DNA of 64,000 bases, taken from NCBI RefSeq assembly GCF_001507855.1, contig NZ_LGEN01000005.1, forward strand, positions 81,740-145,739. Direction: 5' to 3'. Made by a program: the position numbers and the translations under genes. The notes beneath the pieces were generated by a model. The model saw only the letters and a list, made by a program, of their open reading frames with translations. It was not told where the DNA came from and did not search any database. Below, one piece after another: positions 50,035 through 59,580 of the stretch. Within the stretch, counting starts at the first letter, position 1. Each line of letters starts with the position of its first letter. The stretch is from Halomonas sp. 54_146. Its GTDB lineage: Bacteria > Pseudomonadota > Gammaproteobacteria > Pseudomonadales > Halomonadaceae.

Positions 50035-52221
50035 TCAGACAAAATTGCTGGAAAAAACCGCAGGCATGTTTTCAAGCGGCCCTGGCCGAGCCAAAAGAAA
50101 GCCCTGAACATAAGCGCAATGTCGCGCAGAGAGAAAGGTCAGCTGCTCTCTCGTTTCCACGCCCTCAGCCACTACATTCAGTTTCAGCGCCTTGGCAAGC
50201 GCTATCACTGCCTCGGTAATGGCCACATCCTCTGCGCCTAGGGGCAGGTCGCGGATAAAAGCACGGTCAAGTTTTAGCGTATTCACCGGAAAGCGTTTGA
50301 GATAGCTCAGCGACGAGTAGCCGGTGCCAAAGTCATCGATGGCCAGCTGTACGCCGAGCTCGCGCAGCGCTCGCATGGTCTCAATGGCCGCTTCAACATC
50401 ATCCATCACCATGCTTTCGGTAATTTCCAGCTCCACTTTCTCAGGCGGAATACCGCTCTCGTCAATAGCCACACGCACGGCATCAACAAGCCCAGGCTGA
50501 CGAAACTGACGGGCGGAAAGGTTAATCGCGATACCCGGCACCCAGCCAATACGTTCGCTCAGTGCCATGGTATCCCGGCAGGCACGGCGCAACACCCAGG
50601 CACCCAGCGGCACAATTAGATTGGTTTCTTCGGCCAGGGGAATGAAATCGCCAGGCGACACCATGCCGCCATCGTCACGAGGCCAGCGAATGAGCGCCTC
50701 CATGCTAGAAAAGCGGTTTGTCATTAGGTCTAGCTTAGGCTGGTAGTACAGGGTAAAGGCGTCTTCCGCCACGGCCCGACGCAAATCGTTTTCTAGCCGC
50801 GCCCGCTCGGCACTGTTGTGGTTCATGCTGTCGGAGAAGAAACGAAATTCGCCACCCCCGTGCACTTTCGCCTGAACCACGGCGGTCTCGGCTGCCCGCA
50901 TCAGTTCGTCAATATTCGCGGCATTATCGGGAAAAATCCCGATACCGATACTGGCCTGAAGGAAGATGTCTTCGATGGTTTCTGTTTTGTTTTGAATCGT
51001 GAACGGCTCATTCATCGCGTTCAGCATGCGCGTTGCCACGACGGTGGCATTCTCAGGCTTTTTAAGATCATTGAGAATCACGGCAAAGTCGTCGCCTCCT
51101 ATACGCGAGACGACATCGGGATCACGTTCGCGGCGGCTCTCCTGGCGCGCCACAAGGTCAGTTCGGCGCACCGCGATTGCCAAGCGTTCAGCCACTTCCA
51201 TCAGCAGCTGGTCCCCGGCAAGAAAGCCGAACGTATCATTGACTTGTTTGAAGCGGTCGATATTGATCAGCATGACGCCAACGCATGTTCCTTGGCGTCG
51301 GGAAACCTCAAACTCGTGCTGTAGGCGATGGCGAAACAGTGAACGATTGGGCAGCGTGGTGAGCGAGTCATAATACTGCAGCCGCTCGATTTCCTCTTCT
51401 GAGGCTTTTTGCTCAGAAAGGTCGTGGAACGTAGCAACGAAATTGCGTGTTTTGCCCTCTTCGTCTATCAGTCGGTCGATACTCATCAACTTGGGAAAGA
51501 CGGCACCGTCGTCGCGGCGATCCCAGATTTCGCCTTCCCAGTGCAGGTTCTTGTTTAACGCGGCCCACATTTTGCGGTAGAACTCAGGGCCATGCCGGCC
51601 AGATTTGGAGATCGATGGCTTTTTGCCGATGACGCTCTTGAGCTTGTAGCCCGTCATTTTCTCATAGGCTGGGTTGACATAAAGAATGCGATTATCAGCA
51701 TCGGTAATAGCCACCGCATGGCTGGCACGTTCTACAATCCGGTTGACCAGTTCGAGGTGGTGGATGGTCTGCTGATGACGTTCGACTTCTTTTTCCAGTT
51801 GCGCTGTGCGTTCGCGCACCCGCTTTTCAAGCTCAGCGTTGACGTCTTTGAGTACCCGTTCCTCGTGCTTGCGTTCGCTGAAATCTTGCAGAAAAGCGGC
51901 AAAGCGAGGCTCGTTGCTTTCATTAAACGTGCTCACCGATATGAGCAGCGGCACTCGGTTGCCGGTGCGATCGATGCCCTCTACTTCCTGCGTGGCACCC
52001 ACCATATCGCGTGAGCCGTACTCAAAGTAGACCGCCATGGGCATTAACACGGTGATAGGATGACCCACCAGAGTACCCGATGGGTAACGAAACATTGCTT
52101 CCGCTGCCTGATTGGCGCGCAAAATAGTGCCCTGTTTATCGGTCACGATAATGCCGTTTACTGCCGTGGCTAACAGAGCAGCCGGACAATCGTTTTTAAC
52201 TCCCGAACATGTTTCGTCCAT
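50035..52221 (-). CDS. PAS-PAS-GGDEF-EAL protein
   Basis: 728 residues without membrane segments from ATG 52221 (GAGAG 8 nt upstream; a GTG one codon earlier is possible). PAS (about 15-130, FLQDFSERKH), coiled coil (130-160), PAS (165-285, ATFHDLSEQKASEEE), GGDEF (295-455) with RIGGDDFAVIL, where the signature is GGDDF, and EAL (475-720) with MEALIRW, INLSARQF, ELEITESMV, DDFGTGYSSLSYL, KLDRAF and AEGVET, all intact. Likely an active c-di-GMP phosphodiesterase; the cyclase half may be active or regulatory. Confidence 0.9.
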   Translation of the reverse strand: MDETCSGVKNDCPAALLATAVNGIIVTDKQGTILRANQAAEAMFRYPSGTLVGHPITVLMPMAVYFEYGSRDMVGATQEVEGIDRTGNRVPLLISVSTFNESNEPRFAAFLQDFSERKHEERVLKDVNAELEKRVRERTAQLEKEVERHQQTIHHLELVNRIVERASHAVAITDADNRILYVNPAYEKMTGYKLKSVIGKKPSISKSGRHGPEFYRKMWAALNKNLHWEGEIWDRRDDGAVFPKLMSIDRLIDEEGKTRNFVATFHDLSEQKASEEEIERLQYYDSLTTLPNRSLFRHRLQHEFEVSRRQGTCVGVMLINIDRFKQVNDTFGFLAGDQLLMEVAERLAIAVRRTDLVARQESRRERDPDVVSRIGGDDFAVILNDLKKPENATVVATRMLNAMNEPFTIQNKTETIEDIFLQASIGIGIFPDNAANIDELMRAAETAVVQAKVHGGGEFRFFSDSMNHNSAERARLENDLRRAVAEDAFTLYYQPKLDLMTNRFSSMEALIRWPRDDGGMVSPGDFIPLAEETNLIVPLGAWVLRRACRDTMALSERIGWVPGIAINLSARQFRQPGLVDAVRVAIDESGIPPEKVELEITESMVMDDVEAAIETMRALRELGVQLAIDDFGTGYSSLSYLKRFPVNTLKLDRAFIRDLPLGAEDVAITEAVIALAKALKLNVVAEGVETREQLTFLSARHCAYVQGFLLARPGPLENMPAVFSSNFV

Positions 52222-52679
52222 CACGTATTACTCTCGTCCATAGGTGATCGTCCATAGGTGATCGCTTTACCTGCCATTCTACCAGATGGGGATGGCACCT
52301 AGCCTGACACCATGCACCACTCCAAAGCAGTGCGTTGAACCTGCCCGCCTCAACAAGCGCTTGATTGGCATCAATAATGTACTGCCGCTGAGTCGCCGAC
52401 TCGTTGCTATGCAAATAGACTTTCTGTACAAACATAAAAGCCAAGTATGATTTACGTACAACTTAAAAAGGCTTAAAGATAGTATTTTTGGCTTATAAAT
52501 AGCAACTGTCACCACCATTTAATGACGCAATCATTGTGCTAGGTAAGGTTTATTGCAAACAGTTGGGATTTGACTTGCATAATGCGTGCTTTCAGCAAGC
52601 GGTGATCGAGGTCGGCACTCAGCATGGCGTGGTATCAGAAACCTCTATGAGGCATACCCTGCCAATAAAGCGCACCTCG
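52222..52679. other. Intergenic region between the GGDEF-EAL gene and the chemoreceptor gene
   Basis: About 450 bp. A short duplication CGTCCATAGGTGAT occurs twice at 52235-52264. The part 52260-52440 has coding-like composition on the minus strand (an open frame from 52444 runs into the GGDEF-EAL start), with an AT-rich stretch before it. I do not recognise the peptide and do not call it a gene. Nothing definite in 52445-52679. Confidence 0.4.
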
Positions 52680-54365
52680 CTAGATGTCCTGAGCACTAGC
52701 CAACATAGGGCGCTTTAACGTGTGGTCACCACCATGAGAAGTGCTAGAAAGGCTAGAAAGTGCAGCCCCGCTCTCTTCAGCGTCAGGCGTGTGGCGAACA
52801 CGGAACAGCGATGTGATTCCCTGCAGACGATGTGATTCTGCTGACAACATGGCGGCGGAACTGCTGGTTTTTTGCACCAGCATGGCGTTTTGCTGGGTAA
52901 CTGCATCCATCTCGGCAACCGCCGTACCGATTTGCTCAACACCCGTTTCCTGTTCATTAGCAGATAGCGAAAGCTCACCGATCATGGCATTTAAGTGTTC
53001 GATGTTGGCGGCAATATCGCGCATCTTATCGCCCGACACCGAGGCTTGCGTCGACCCTTGACGAATCTGCTCACGCATCGTGCCCAACATGTCGCCAATT
53101 TCACGGGATGAGGTGGCCGTTTGCGATGCAAGCTTACGTACTTCTTCGGCCACAACCGCGAAGCCACGGCCATGTTCACCTGCACGAGCCGCTTCAACCG
53201 AGGCATTCAAGGCCAGGATATTGGTCTGGAACGCAATGCTATCGATGGACGATAGAATGGTATCCATACGCTGACTACCTTCCTCTATCGCTTGCATTAA
53301 CGTCATGGTGCGGGCTACTTCGTCGGCACCCTCCATCGCTTTTTCACTGGACGTTGTTACCAGCTTTTCAGCTTCCTGGGCGGTGGATGCCGTTTGGCGA
53401 ACCGTGCCGGAAATCTCTTCCATCGACGCTGCCGTTTCTTGCAGAGCTGACGCTTGCTGTTCGGTTCGCGCCGATAAATCCTGGCTACCTGAGGCAATAT
53501 CATCAGCACCACCTGCAACCCGCGTGGTGGCTTGCTGCAACTGGCTAATCACTGAAGTGAGGTTGTTTTGCATACGATGCATCGCCGCAAACAAGCGCCC
53601 GACCTCATTGTTGGAAGCAGGCGGCATGTCTTGGGTCAGGTCGTTTTCTGCCAAGGCATCGCACTGGGCAATAGCACTATTGAGCGGGGCGAGAATAAGA
53701 CGTGAGATCGCCCACAGGGTAATTAGCGCCACTAAGGCCGATAACACCACTAGAATGACGTTAATCGTCAGCGCGTTATTTGCCGCACTATCAGCACGTT
53801 TAAAACGAAGCTCAGAACGCTCGCCTGAAAACGTAGAAAATTCAGACACGATACTGGATAGCTGCAGCACGCCTTCCTCTATTTTTGCACGCGCAGCGTT
53901 CAGCGTTCTACGGTCATTCGTATCAAGCGCTTGGCGGAACTCAGCATCTGTCATCTGCTGGTAAGCACCCAAGATACGATCCAGAAACTCGTGGCGGACA
54001 TTACCGGCATCACGTGATGCCGTGTTTGCTAGCGCATCGTGATCCCGAAAGTTGAGAATCTCGTAATAACGATCCGCCTGCACGAGCGTGTCTTTAGCAA
54101 GCGCCAAGGAAGCCGCTGCTTGCTCCCTCATGGCACGACGATCATAGTCCCCAAAATCGGCCATGTGCTTATGCAGTTGCCACGTGCTGCTATCCAGGCG
54201 GTTAGCCGCGTTTGCCTGGAGAATATTGATCGACGCCAGATCATTCACTGCATCATTTGATTCCTTGATAGCAGAAAAGCTGTTGAGTAATACGGCAATA
54301 ATTAAGGCGCATAATGCCGCCAACACTGCCATCAATAAGGCTCTGATGGAAAGATTTGTTAACAT
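52680..54365 (-). CDS. Methyl-accepting chemotaxis protein
   Basis: 561 residues: TM1 (about 8-28), a helical periplasmic four-helix-bundle sensor (30-195), TM2 (198-220), HAMP (222-275) and the MA signalling domain (290-530) with the tip hairpin DSIAFQTNILALNASVEAARAGEHGRGFAVVAEEVRKLA and methylation helices rich in TEQQASALQETAASMEEI. The C terminus lacks the NWETF-type pentapeptide that tethers CheR. AAGGAA precedes ATG 54365. Ligand unknown; neither che nor fla genes are nearby. Confidence 0.92.
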   Translation of the reverse strand: MLTNLSIRALLMAVLAALCALIIAVLLNSFSAIKESNDAVNDLASINILQANAANRLDSSTWQLHKHMADFGDYDRRAMREQAAASLALAKDTLVQADRYYEILNFRDHDALANTASRDAGNVRHEFLDRILGAYQQMTDAEFRQALDTNDRRTLNAARAKIEEGVLQLSSIVSEFSTFSGERSELRFKRADSAANNALTINVILVVLSALVALITLWAISRLILAPLNSAIAQCDALAENDLTQDMPPASNNEVGRLFAAMHRMQNNLTSVISQLQQATTRVAGGADDIASGSQDLSARTEQQASALQETAASMEEISGTVRQTASTAQEAEKLVTTSSEKAMEGADEVARTMTLMQAIEEGSQRMDTILSSIDSIAFQTNILALNASVEAARAGEHGRGFAVVAEEVRKLASQTATSSREIGDMLGTMREQIRQGSTQASVSGDKMRDIAANIEHLNAMIGELSLSANEQETGVEQIGTAVAEMDAVTQQNAMLVQKTSSSAAMLSAESHRLQGITSLFRVRHTPDAEESGAALSSLSSTSHGGDHTLKRPMLASAQDI

Positions 54366-54886
54366 GGTTTCCTTCTGTTTCTAGTCGGGTTTCTGCAACC
54401 GTTTGACGTTTGTTGGCAATGGGTGTCTTACCCAGTAACCGTGGACACTGGTTGAAACGAGTATTGGCTTCGAAGGCCTCTGAGTTGATTATCCTAATAA
54501 CACTGTGCCGCGGTTGTTTGTTGTAGTCCAGTTTTGCGTAGTAAAACCTTGCTAAGCCCAAAGCCGCATCTAACCAGTATGTAACGACTCAGCTTCTTGC
54601 CGGCTCGTCTTTCCATCTCATCTTTCCACCTCATCTTTCCGGCCACACTTTTAGCTCATGCTTCCCGCTCACAAGAGACACGTGCTAATCTTGCTTACTA
54701 CATGTATGGGGTGATGTACTGCGCGGATATGCAGTTTTATAACATCAATGCCGAGCCGCCCAGCTGAGGTATAACCTACCCAGTTGCTAACCCGCCTGAG
54801 GTTGTCTTGACTCTACGCGGTAATTGGCTGACTCGTGGCTGCCTGCCCCTTTTTCTAATGAATTGTAATTAACCTCGACCAAGCCC
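54366..54886. other. Intergenic region upstream of the sensory cluster
   Basis: About 520 bp between divergent genes. It contains a 3 x 13-bp tandem repeat at 54606-54644 (CGTCTTTCCATCT, CATCTTTCCACCT, CATCTTTCCGGCC). I see no convincing coding frame, RNA gene or promoter. Confidence 0.55.
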
Positions 54887-55840
54887 ATGAAAAAGCAATC
54901 ACATCGTTTTTGTTGTTGGATGATTGCCTTTAGCCTATTCATCAGCGCTGCCCTCACCCATGCACAGGCATCTCCTGCTTTAAATAGTGACGCAGTGAGA
55001 GGGCACGTTGGTTTTGCCCAAGATACCTTGGCTAACGACTGGCGATTAATGCAGGTACAAGACGTTGAAGACGGACTGGCCGCCTACCCGAATATTAAAT
55101 TTACTGTCACTGATGGAGAAGGTAGCGTCGCCCTCCAGGCTCAGCAGATTCGCGAACTGGCTAAAACTGTCGATGTCCTGATTACCAGCCCCCGCACTGA
55201 AGAGGTGCTGAGCGACATCATCCGCGATGTTCATGCTCGGGGGACACCTGTCATTCTGCTTTCTCGGGGCATACAAGGAGAGGACTACACCAGCTTTGTT
55301 TATGGGCAAAATGAAGAAATAGGTCGGCAGGCCGGCGAATTTATTGCCGATACGTTGAAAGGTGAAGGCAGTGTGCTGATGCTTCAGGGCGTGCTGGGGG
55401 CCAGCGTTACCTCAGAGCGCACTTCTGGTTTTATGGCAGTGATGGCCCATTACCCCGACCTTCAGGTGGTCACACGTGTGGCCAATTACCTGCGCGCCGA
55501 CAGCATTCGTGCGGTAAGCGACCTCCTCAATCGCGCCATTGAGTTTGATGCCATCTTTGCGCAGAGCGACAGCATGGCTGAAGGTGCCCGCATGGCACTA
55601 GCCCAGGCAGGCATCGACCCGGCCAGCCTACCTACCGTGGGTATTGACTATATAAAGGCGGCCCAAGACGCCCTGCTCAATGGCCAGCAGGCATTAAGCT
55701 TCACCTACCCGACAGGCGGCAAGGAAGGAGCCGAACTGGCAGTACGCCTATTACGGGGTGAGCCTGTCCCCAGAAACGTAGAGATTCCCTTTATGTCGGT
55801 AACTCCAGCCAATGCGGCAGACGTGGAGCCCATTTTCTGA
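54887..55840 (+). CDS. Periplasmic sugar-type binding protein of a sensory cluster
   Basis: 317-residue Peripla_BP_4 (ribose/LuxP-like) protein with signal peptide (WMIAFSLFISAALTHAQA|S). It has VGFAQDTLANDWRLMQVQDVEDGLAAYP, VDVLITSPRTEEVLSDIIRDVHARGTPVILLSRGI and a hinge region with VLMLQGVLGASVTSERTSGF. Its TGA overlaps the ATG of the histidine kinase gene (TGATG), so it is more likely a ligand sensor feeding that kinase, as with LuxP-LuxQ or TorT-TorS, than part of an ABC importer, for which there are no genes here. Confidence 0.82.
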   Translation: MKKQSHRFCCWMIAFSLFISAALTHAQASPALNSDAVRGHVGFAQDTLANDWRLMQVQDVEDGLAAYPNIKFTVTDGEGSVALQAQQIRELAKTVDVLITSPRTEEVLSDIIRDVHARGTPVILLSRGIQGEDYTSFVYGQNEEIGRQAGEFIADTLKGEGSVLMLQGVLGASVTSERTSGFMAVMAHYPDLQVVTRVANYLRADSIRAVSDLLNRAIEFDAIFAQSDSMAEGARMALAQAGIDPASLPTVGIDYIKAAQDALLNGQQALSFTYPTGGKEGAELAVRLLRGEPVPRNVEIPFMSVTPANAADVEPIF

Positions 55841-57654
55841 TGGTCTTCCGCTCGCTTGCCTTCAAACTACCGGCCTTCGTGATCATGACAGTAATAGCCG
55901 CCTTAACCATCAGCGGCTATCTCATTGACCGTAAGCTACTGGAGTACCATCGCAGCACGGCAGAAAGTGCGCTATCCGCCGGCACTCAGCAGGTCAGCGC
56001 CACGCTAGGTAAGATAAGCGCCGAGATCCATGAGGAAGCCCAGTGGCTGGAAAACCAAACCAGTGTGCTTGCCGGCCTTAGCCTCATTAGAGATTTTGAA
56101 GATCCTGTCAACTACCATCCCATCCTGTTTAACCCAGAAAAGCAGCGTATCGCCGATAACCTACAGGCATTAATTCAAAACGGGCGAGCCAACAGCGCTT
56201 ATGTGTTTAACCTGAATGACCAGCTGGTCAGTTATGCGCATCAGGACGAGCAAGGGTTACAGCAAGGCATTGTCAGCTTTGAGCAGGGCTCGGCAAGTTT
56301 ACTGCACCGCGCACCCCGCCATACCACCAGCCGTCTTTTATCACTGACCAACATTGTTGATAGCTGGAAAGCCCTTCAGCACCTGGAGGGCGACTATCAT
56401 CGGGTCCGCGGCAGCCTTTATTACGTCCATGTTCACCCGCTGAGCCAACAAGACCAAACCCTGGGCACCCTGGTACTTGCCTATGCGCTGAATGACGCCG
56501 TTTTCCAACCGATATTGCCCGATGGCGTACAGACCCGCCTCATCAGCCAAGCCGATGAACTAGACAACCCTAATGATCAACCACAGCAGCTTCTGGGCGC
56601 TGCCTCCTTGCTGCATAACGACACCGGTTTCTGGCAATACCAGGGGTTTGCGCGTCAGGATGCCTTTCCTGGCATCCTCTTGCACTACCCTGCCAGCCAG
56701 TACCAATACGAGCAGCGCATCACTCGCGAAGGGGTCATCATGGCCATCCTGCTAACCGCGATTCTAGTAGTTCCTTTGTCACTGTGGCAAATCAGGTACC
56801 TGATACTGACCCCGCTAGGCAAGCTGATGCAGGGCATTGAAACCATCGGTGCTGGTAAGCACCAGCCTATCAGTGGCACCTTTTCCGCCAGTGAGCTTGA
56901 TCGCCTGATTGACACGTTAAACCACATGGCCAGCCAGCTGCAGCACCGTGAGCGCCGCTTAAAAGATTACGCTCAAGAAATGGAGCGCCTGACCCATGTC
57001 ATGGCGCATCACTTCCAGGAGCCTTCCAGACGCCTGATGCTGTTCTCCAGCCAACTGCAAGGCTCCAATTTTAAGGACTCGCAAGACCGCCAGGCCGTGG
57101 CCTTTATCAACGCCCAAGCAACTCGGCTCAGCACACTCGTAGAAGGCGTCAGGCGCTACCTGGAGCTTGCACAAACACCCCCTGACATCACCTCCGTCGA
57201 CCTCAACAGCCTGATACAGAACGTGCTGGAAAACCCACCGTTGGCCAGTCGCATCCAACAAGCAAGTGCCACTATAGATATCGGCACGCTCCCCATTGTC
57301 ACGGGTGACAGCCAGCGGCTTTACCAGCTCTTTGAGATACTTTTTGATAACGCTTGCTGTTATAAAAATGCTGAAAAGCATCTTTATATTAAGGTATGGT
57401 TAGAGGAGATAGCGAGCCACTGGCACGTCTACGTAATGGATAATGGTGTTGGCATTGCCCCAGAACATCGTGATCAAGTGTTTTCTTTGTTTATCCGCCT
57501 AGTCACTGACAGCGAACAACCGGGAATTGGTTTAGGGCTGGCTATTGCCTACCTGATCATGCGTCAGCTGGATGGCGATATGAGCATTTATGACAGCAGC
57601 CTGGAAGGCACCACTTTCAGGCTTTCATTTAATAAGGGTGCACGTAATGCATAA
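55840..57654 (+). CDS. Membrane sensor histidine kinase
   Basis: 604 residues: TM1 (about 10-30), periplasmic sensor domain (35-295), TM2 (300-322), HAMP (322-375), a phytochrome-type dimerisation helix and HATPase_c (470-600) with N box FDNACCYKN, DNGVGIAP and GIGLGLAIAYLIM. The H box reads MAHHFQEPSRRL instead of the common SHDLQEPLR; the phosphoacceptor histidine is kept, but the following Asp is His. This cyanobacterial-phytochrome-like class normally phosphorylates single-domain receivers like the one encoded next. Coupled to the upstream binding-protein gene by 1-bp overlap. Confidence 0.87.
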   Translation: MVFRSLAFKLPAFVIMTVIAALTISGYLIDRKLLEYHRSTAESALSAGTQQVSATLGKISAEIHEEAQWLENQTSVLAGLSLIRDFEDPVNYHPILFNPEKQRIADNLQALIQNGRANSAYVFNLNDQLVSYAHQDEQGLQQGIVSFEQGSASLLHRAPRHTTSRLLSLTNIVDSWKALQHLEGDYHRVRGSLYYVHVHPLSQQDQTLGTLVLAYALNDAVFQPILPDGVQTRLISQADELDNPNDQPQQLLGAASLLHNDTGFWQYQGFARQDAFPGILLHYPASQYQYEQRITREGVIMAILLTAILVVPLSLWQIRYLILTPLGKLMQGIETIGAGKHQPISGTFSASELDRLIDTLNHMASQLQHRERRLKDYAQEMERLTHVMAHHFQEPSRRLMLFSSQLQGSNFKDSQDRQAVAFINAQATRLSTLVEGVRRYLELAQTPPDITSVDLNSLIQNVLENPPLASRIQQASATIDIGTLPIVTGDSQRLYQLFEILFDNACCYKNAEKHLYIKVWLEEIASHWHVYVMDNGVGIAPEHRDQVFSLFIRLVTDSEQPGIGLGLAIAYLIMRQLDGDMSIYDSSLEGTTFRLSFNKGARNA

Positions 57655-58099
57655 GGCGCGACAAGCGGCTAATCATGTTCTGTTGGTGGAAGATGATCAA
57701 GCCGATGCTCATATCACCCAATGGGTTTTCAAAGACATTTCTCAGAACCGACACCAAGGCATTCACCTTGAACACTGCGAAACCGGTGAAAGCGCCCTGT
57801 CGCGACTAGAAGCATGCCTGGAGAACAGCCAGCCACTGCCGCACCTGATCCTGCTCGACCTTAATATGCCCCGTATGGATGGTTTTACCTTTCTGCAGCG
57901 CATCAAAGCCCACCAGCAGCTACGCCTGATACCGGTCGTCGTGCTTACTACCTCTAACGCGCAGAGCGATGTCCGCCAGTCCTATGCCCTAGGCGCTGCG
58001 GGCTACATCGTCAAATCCACCAGTATGGATGCGTTCACTCGCCATATGCAGCAACTGACGACCTATTGGTTTGAACTGGTCAAACGGACTGACACTTAA
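57647..58099 (+). CDS. Single-domain response regulator (Rcp1/CheY-like)
   Basis: 150 residues, receiver only: acidic pair VEDDQAD, phosphoacceptor Asp in LILLDLNMPRMDG, Thr in VVLTTSNAQSDV and Lys in YIVKSTSMD. The NxxPxxDG extended loop and length are typical of phytochrome-partner receivers. The ATG at 57647, with AAGGG upstream, overlaps the kinase stop by 8 bp. It has no output domain, so it presumably relays phosphate or acts by protein contact. Confidence 0.88.
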   Translation: MHKARQAANHVLLVEDDQADAHITQWVFKDISQNRHQGIHLEHCETGESALSRLEACLENSQPLPHLILLDLNMPRMDGFTFLQRIKAHQQLRLIPVVVLTTSNAQSDVRQSYALGAAGYIVKSTSMDAFTRHMQQLTTYWFELVKRTDT

Positions 58100-58115
58100 G
58101 TTGCAGGAACTTTCT

Positions 58116-59447
58116 ATGCCAGCACTTGACATCATTTTAATAGAGGATGAAGACGGCGATGCCGGCCTGATCCGTTATAGCCTGAAACTCAGCGGTGGAG
58201 ATCATAAGGTCACCTGGCTCACAAGCCTTGATGCCTTGCGCCAGCATCTACAATCCCTCGACTCTGCTGCCGATGTCATTCTGCTTGATCTCAACCTGCC
58301 TGATTCCACTGGGCTTGATACTGTTTATCGCTGCAAAGCCATGGCACGTGGCACCCCCATTGTGGTGCTGACGGGCCATGACGATATGGATTTCTCTCTC
58401 AAGGCACTGGAAGCCGGCGCCCAGGATTACCTGATCAAGAACCAGCTGGAAGCCGACAGCCTGCTTCGCGCCATGCGCTATGCGATGGAGCGCTACCAGC
58501 TGGAACACCGCCTGCAGCAGTCAGAAGAATTGATGATGGCCGCCATTGAAGGCGGTAATTTGAGCGTTTGGGAATGGAACCTGAACGACGACACTTACTT
58601 CAATAGTGAACGTCTGGTTAATACTCTTGGTTTTCAACAGGATGACCCAGAGAGGCCGGCCAGCGCCTCCCAATGGATGAGTGAAATTCATCCAGATGAT
58701 CAAGCAGCATTCCATGAAGCGCTAGAGCAGCACCTTACCCACCAGACTAAGCGCTACCAAAGCGAGTTCCGCCTGAAGCATAAACAAGGCCACTGGGTCT
58801 GGCAGTTTGCCTCTGGCCATGTGGTCAGCTGGGATAGTAACGGCAAGCCGGAACGTATGGTGGGCATCCAGCAGGATATTTCCGAGCGCAAGGCAATGGA
58901 GGAACAGCTCCGAAACCTGGCCATGCAAGACCCACTAACAGGCTTACTCAACCGGCGCAGTTTCATGCAAGCCATGAATCAAGAGCATGCCCGAGTCAAG
59001 CGCCGGGTGGATTACTCGGCAGGCATCCTGATGCTGGATATTGACCATTTCAAACAGGTCAACGACACCTACGGTCATGCCGTTGGTGACAATGTTCTCA
59101 AGGCTTTTGCCAGCACCATTCTTGGCAACCTGCGCGAAAATGATGTCTTTGGCCGCCTAGGCGGCGAAGAGTTTGCCATTTTGCTGCCAGACACCCCGCT
59201 AGAAGGTGCTATCAGCGTCGCCGAAAAAGTCCGTGCTAGCGTGGAGGCCATGCGGGTGGGCGCTGACGGCAAACGCCTGGGCATCACCACCAGCATCGGC
59301 GTTGATAAATTGCGTGCCGAAGACAAACGGCCTGATAGCGCGCTTGCAAGGGCCGATAAGGCGCTCTATAAGGCCAAACAGAACGGCCGAAATTGGGTAT
59401 ACCGGCAAGAAAACGGCATGGGTGAACAGCTCGCTACACCCATATAA
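58116..59447 (+). CDS. Receiver-PAS-GGDEF diguanylate cyclase
   Basis: 443 residues from ATG 58116 (AGGAA upstream): receiver (5-125; IEDEDGDA, DVILLDLNLPDSTG, VVLTGHD, YLIKNQ), PAS (140-270, VGIQQDISERK) and GGDEF (275-440). The active site is GRLGGEEFAILL and an RxxD product-inhibition site (REND) lies five residues before it, so the cyclase should be active and feedback-controlled. It is the likely output of the sensory cluster. Confidence 0.9.
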   Translation: MPALDIILIEDEDGDAGLIRYSLKLSGGDHKVTWLTSLDALRQHLQSLDSAADVILLDLNLPDSTGLDTVYRCKAMARGTPIVVLTGHDDMDFSLKALEAGAQDYLIKNQLEADSLLRAMRYAMERYQLEHRLQQSEELMMAAIEGGNLSVWEWNLNDDTYFNSERLVNTLGFQQDDPERPASASQWMSEIHPDDQAAFHEALEQHLTHQTKRYQSEFRLKHKQGHWVWQFASGHVVSWDSNGKPERMVGIQQDISERKAMEEQLRNLAMQDPLTGLLNRRSFMQAMNQEHARVKRRVDYSAGILMLDIDHFKQVNDTYGHAVGDNVLKAFASTILGNLRENDVFGRLGGEEFAILLPDTPLEGAISVAEKVRASVEAMRVGADGKRLGITTSIGVDKLRAEDKRPDSALARADKALYKAKQNGRNWVYRQENGMGEQLATPI

Positions 59448-59450
59448 CCT

Positions 59451-59522
59451 ACTTGCATTACTGCTGATACTTGCATTACTACTGATACTTGCCTTGCTGC
59501 TAATGGCCTTATTGGCCTTACC
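59451..59522. repeat. Tandem repeat, 3 x 18 bp plus 9-bp duplicates
   Basis: ACTTGCATTACTGCTGAT (59451-59468), ACTTGCATTACTACTGAT (59469-59486), ACTTGCCTTGCTGCTAAT (59487-59504), then GGCCTTATT and GGCCTTACC. It starts 3 bp after the diguanylate cyclase stop. Confidence 0.92.
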
Positions 59523-59580
59523 TGCGCACAGCACGTTTTTTTCCAGCGTTTTACGTTAGCCCTGTATCAAGAGACACACT

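Noticed and set aside
52536..52718. Plus-strand open frame of 60 codons before the chemoreceptor end
   Set aside because: Overlaps the 3' end of the chemoreceptor gene, no ribosome site and no recognisable sequence.
54253..54561. Minus-strand frame of 102 codons upstream of and overlapping the chemoreceptor start
   Set aside because: It overlaps the confident chemoreceptor start, which has its own ribosome site, and shows no family features.
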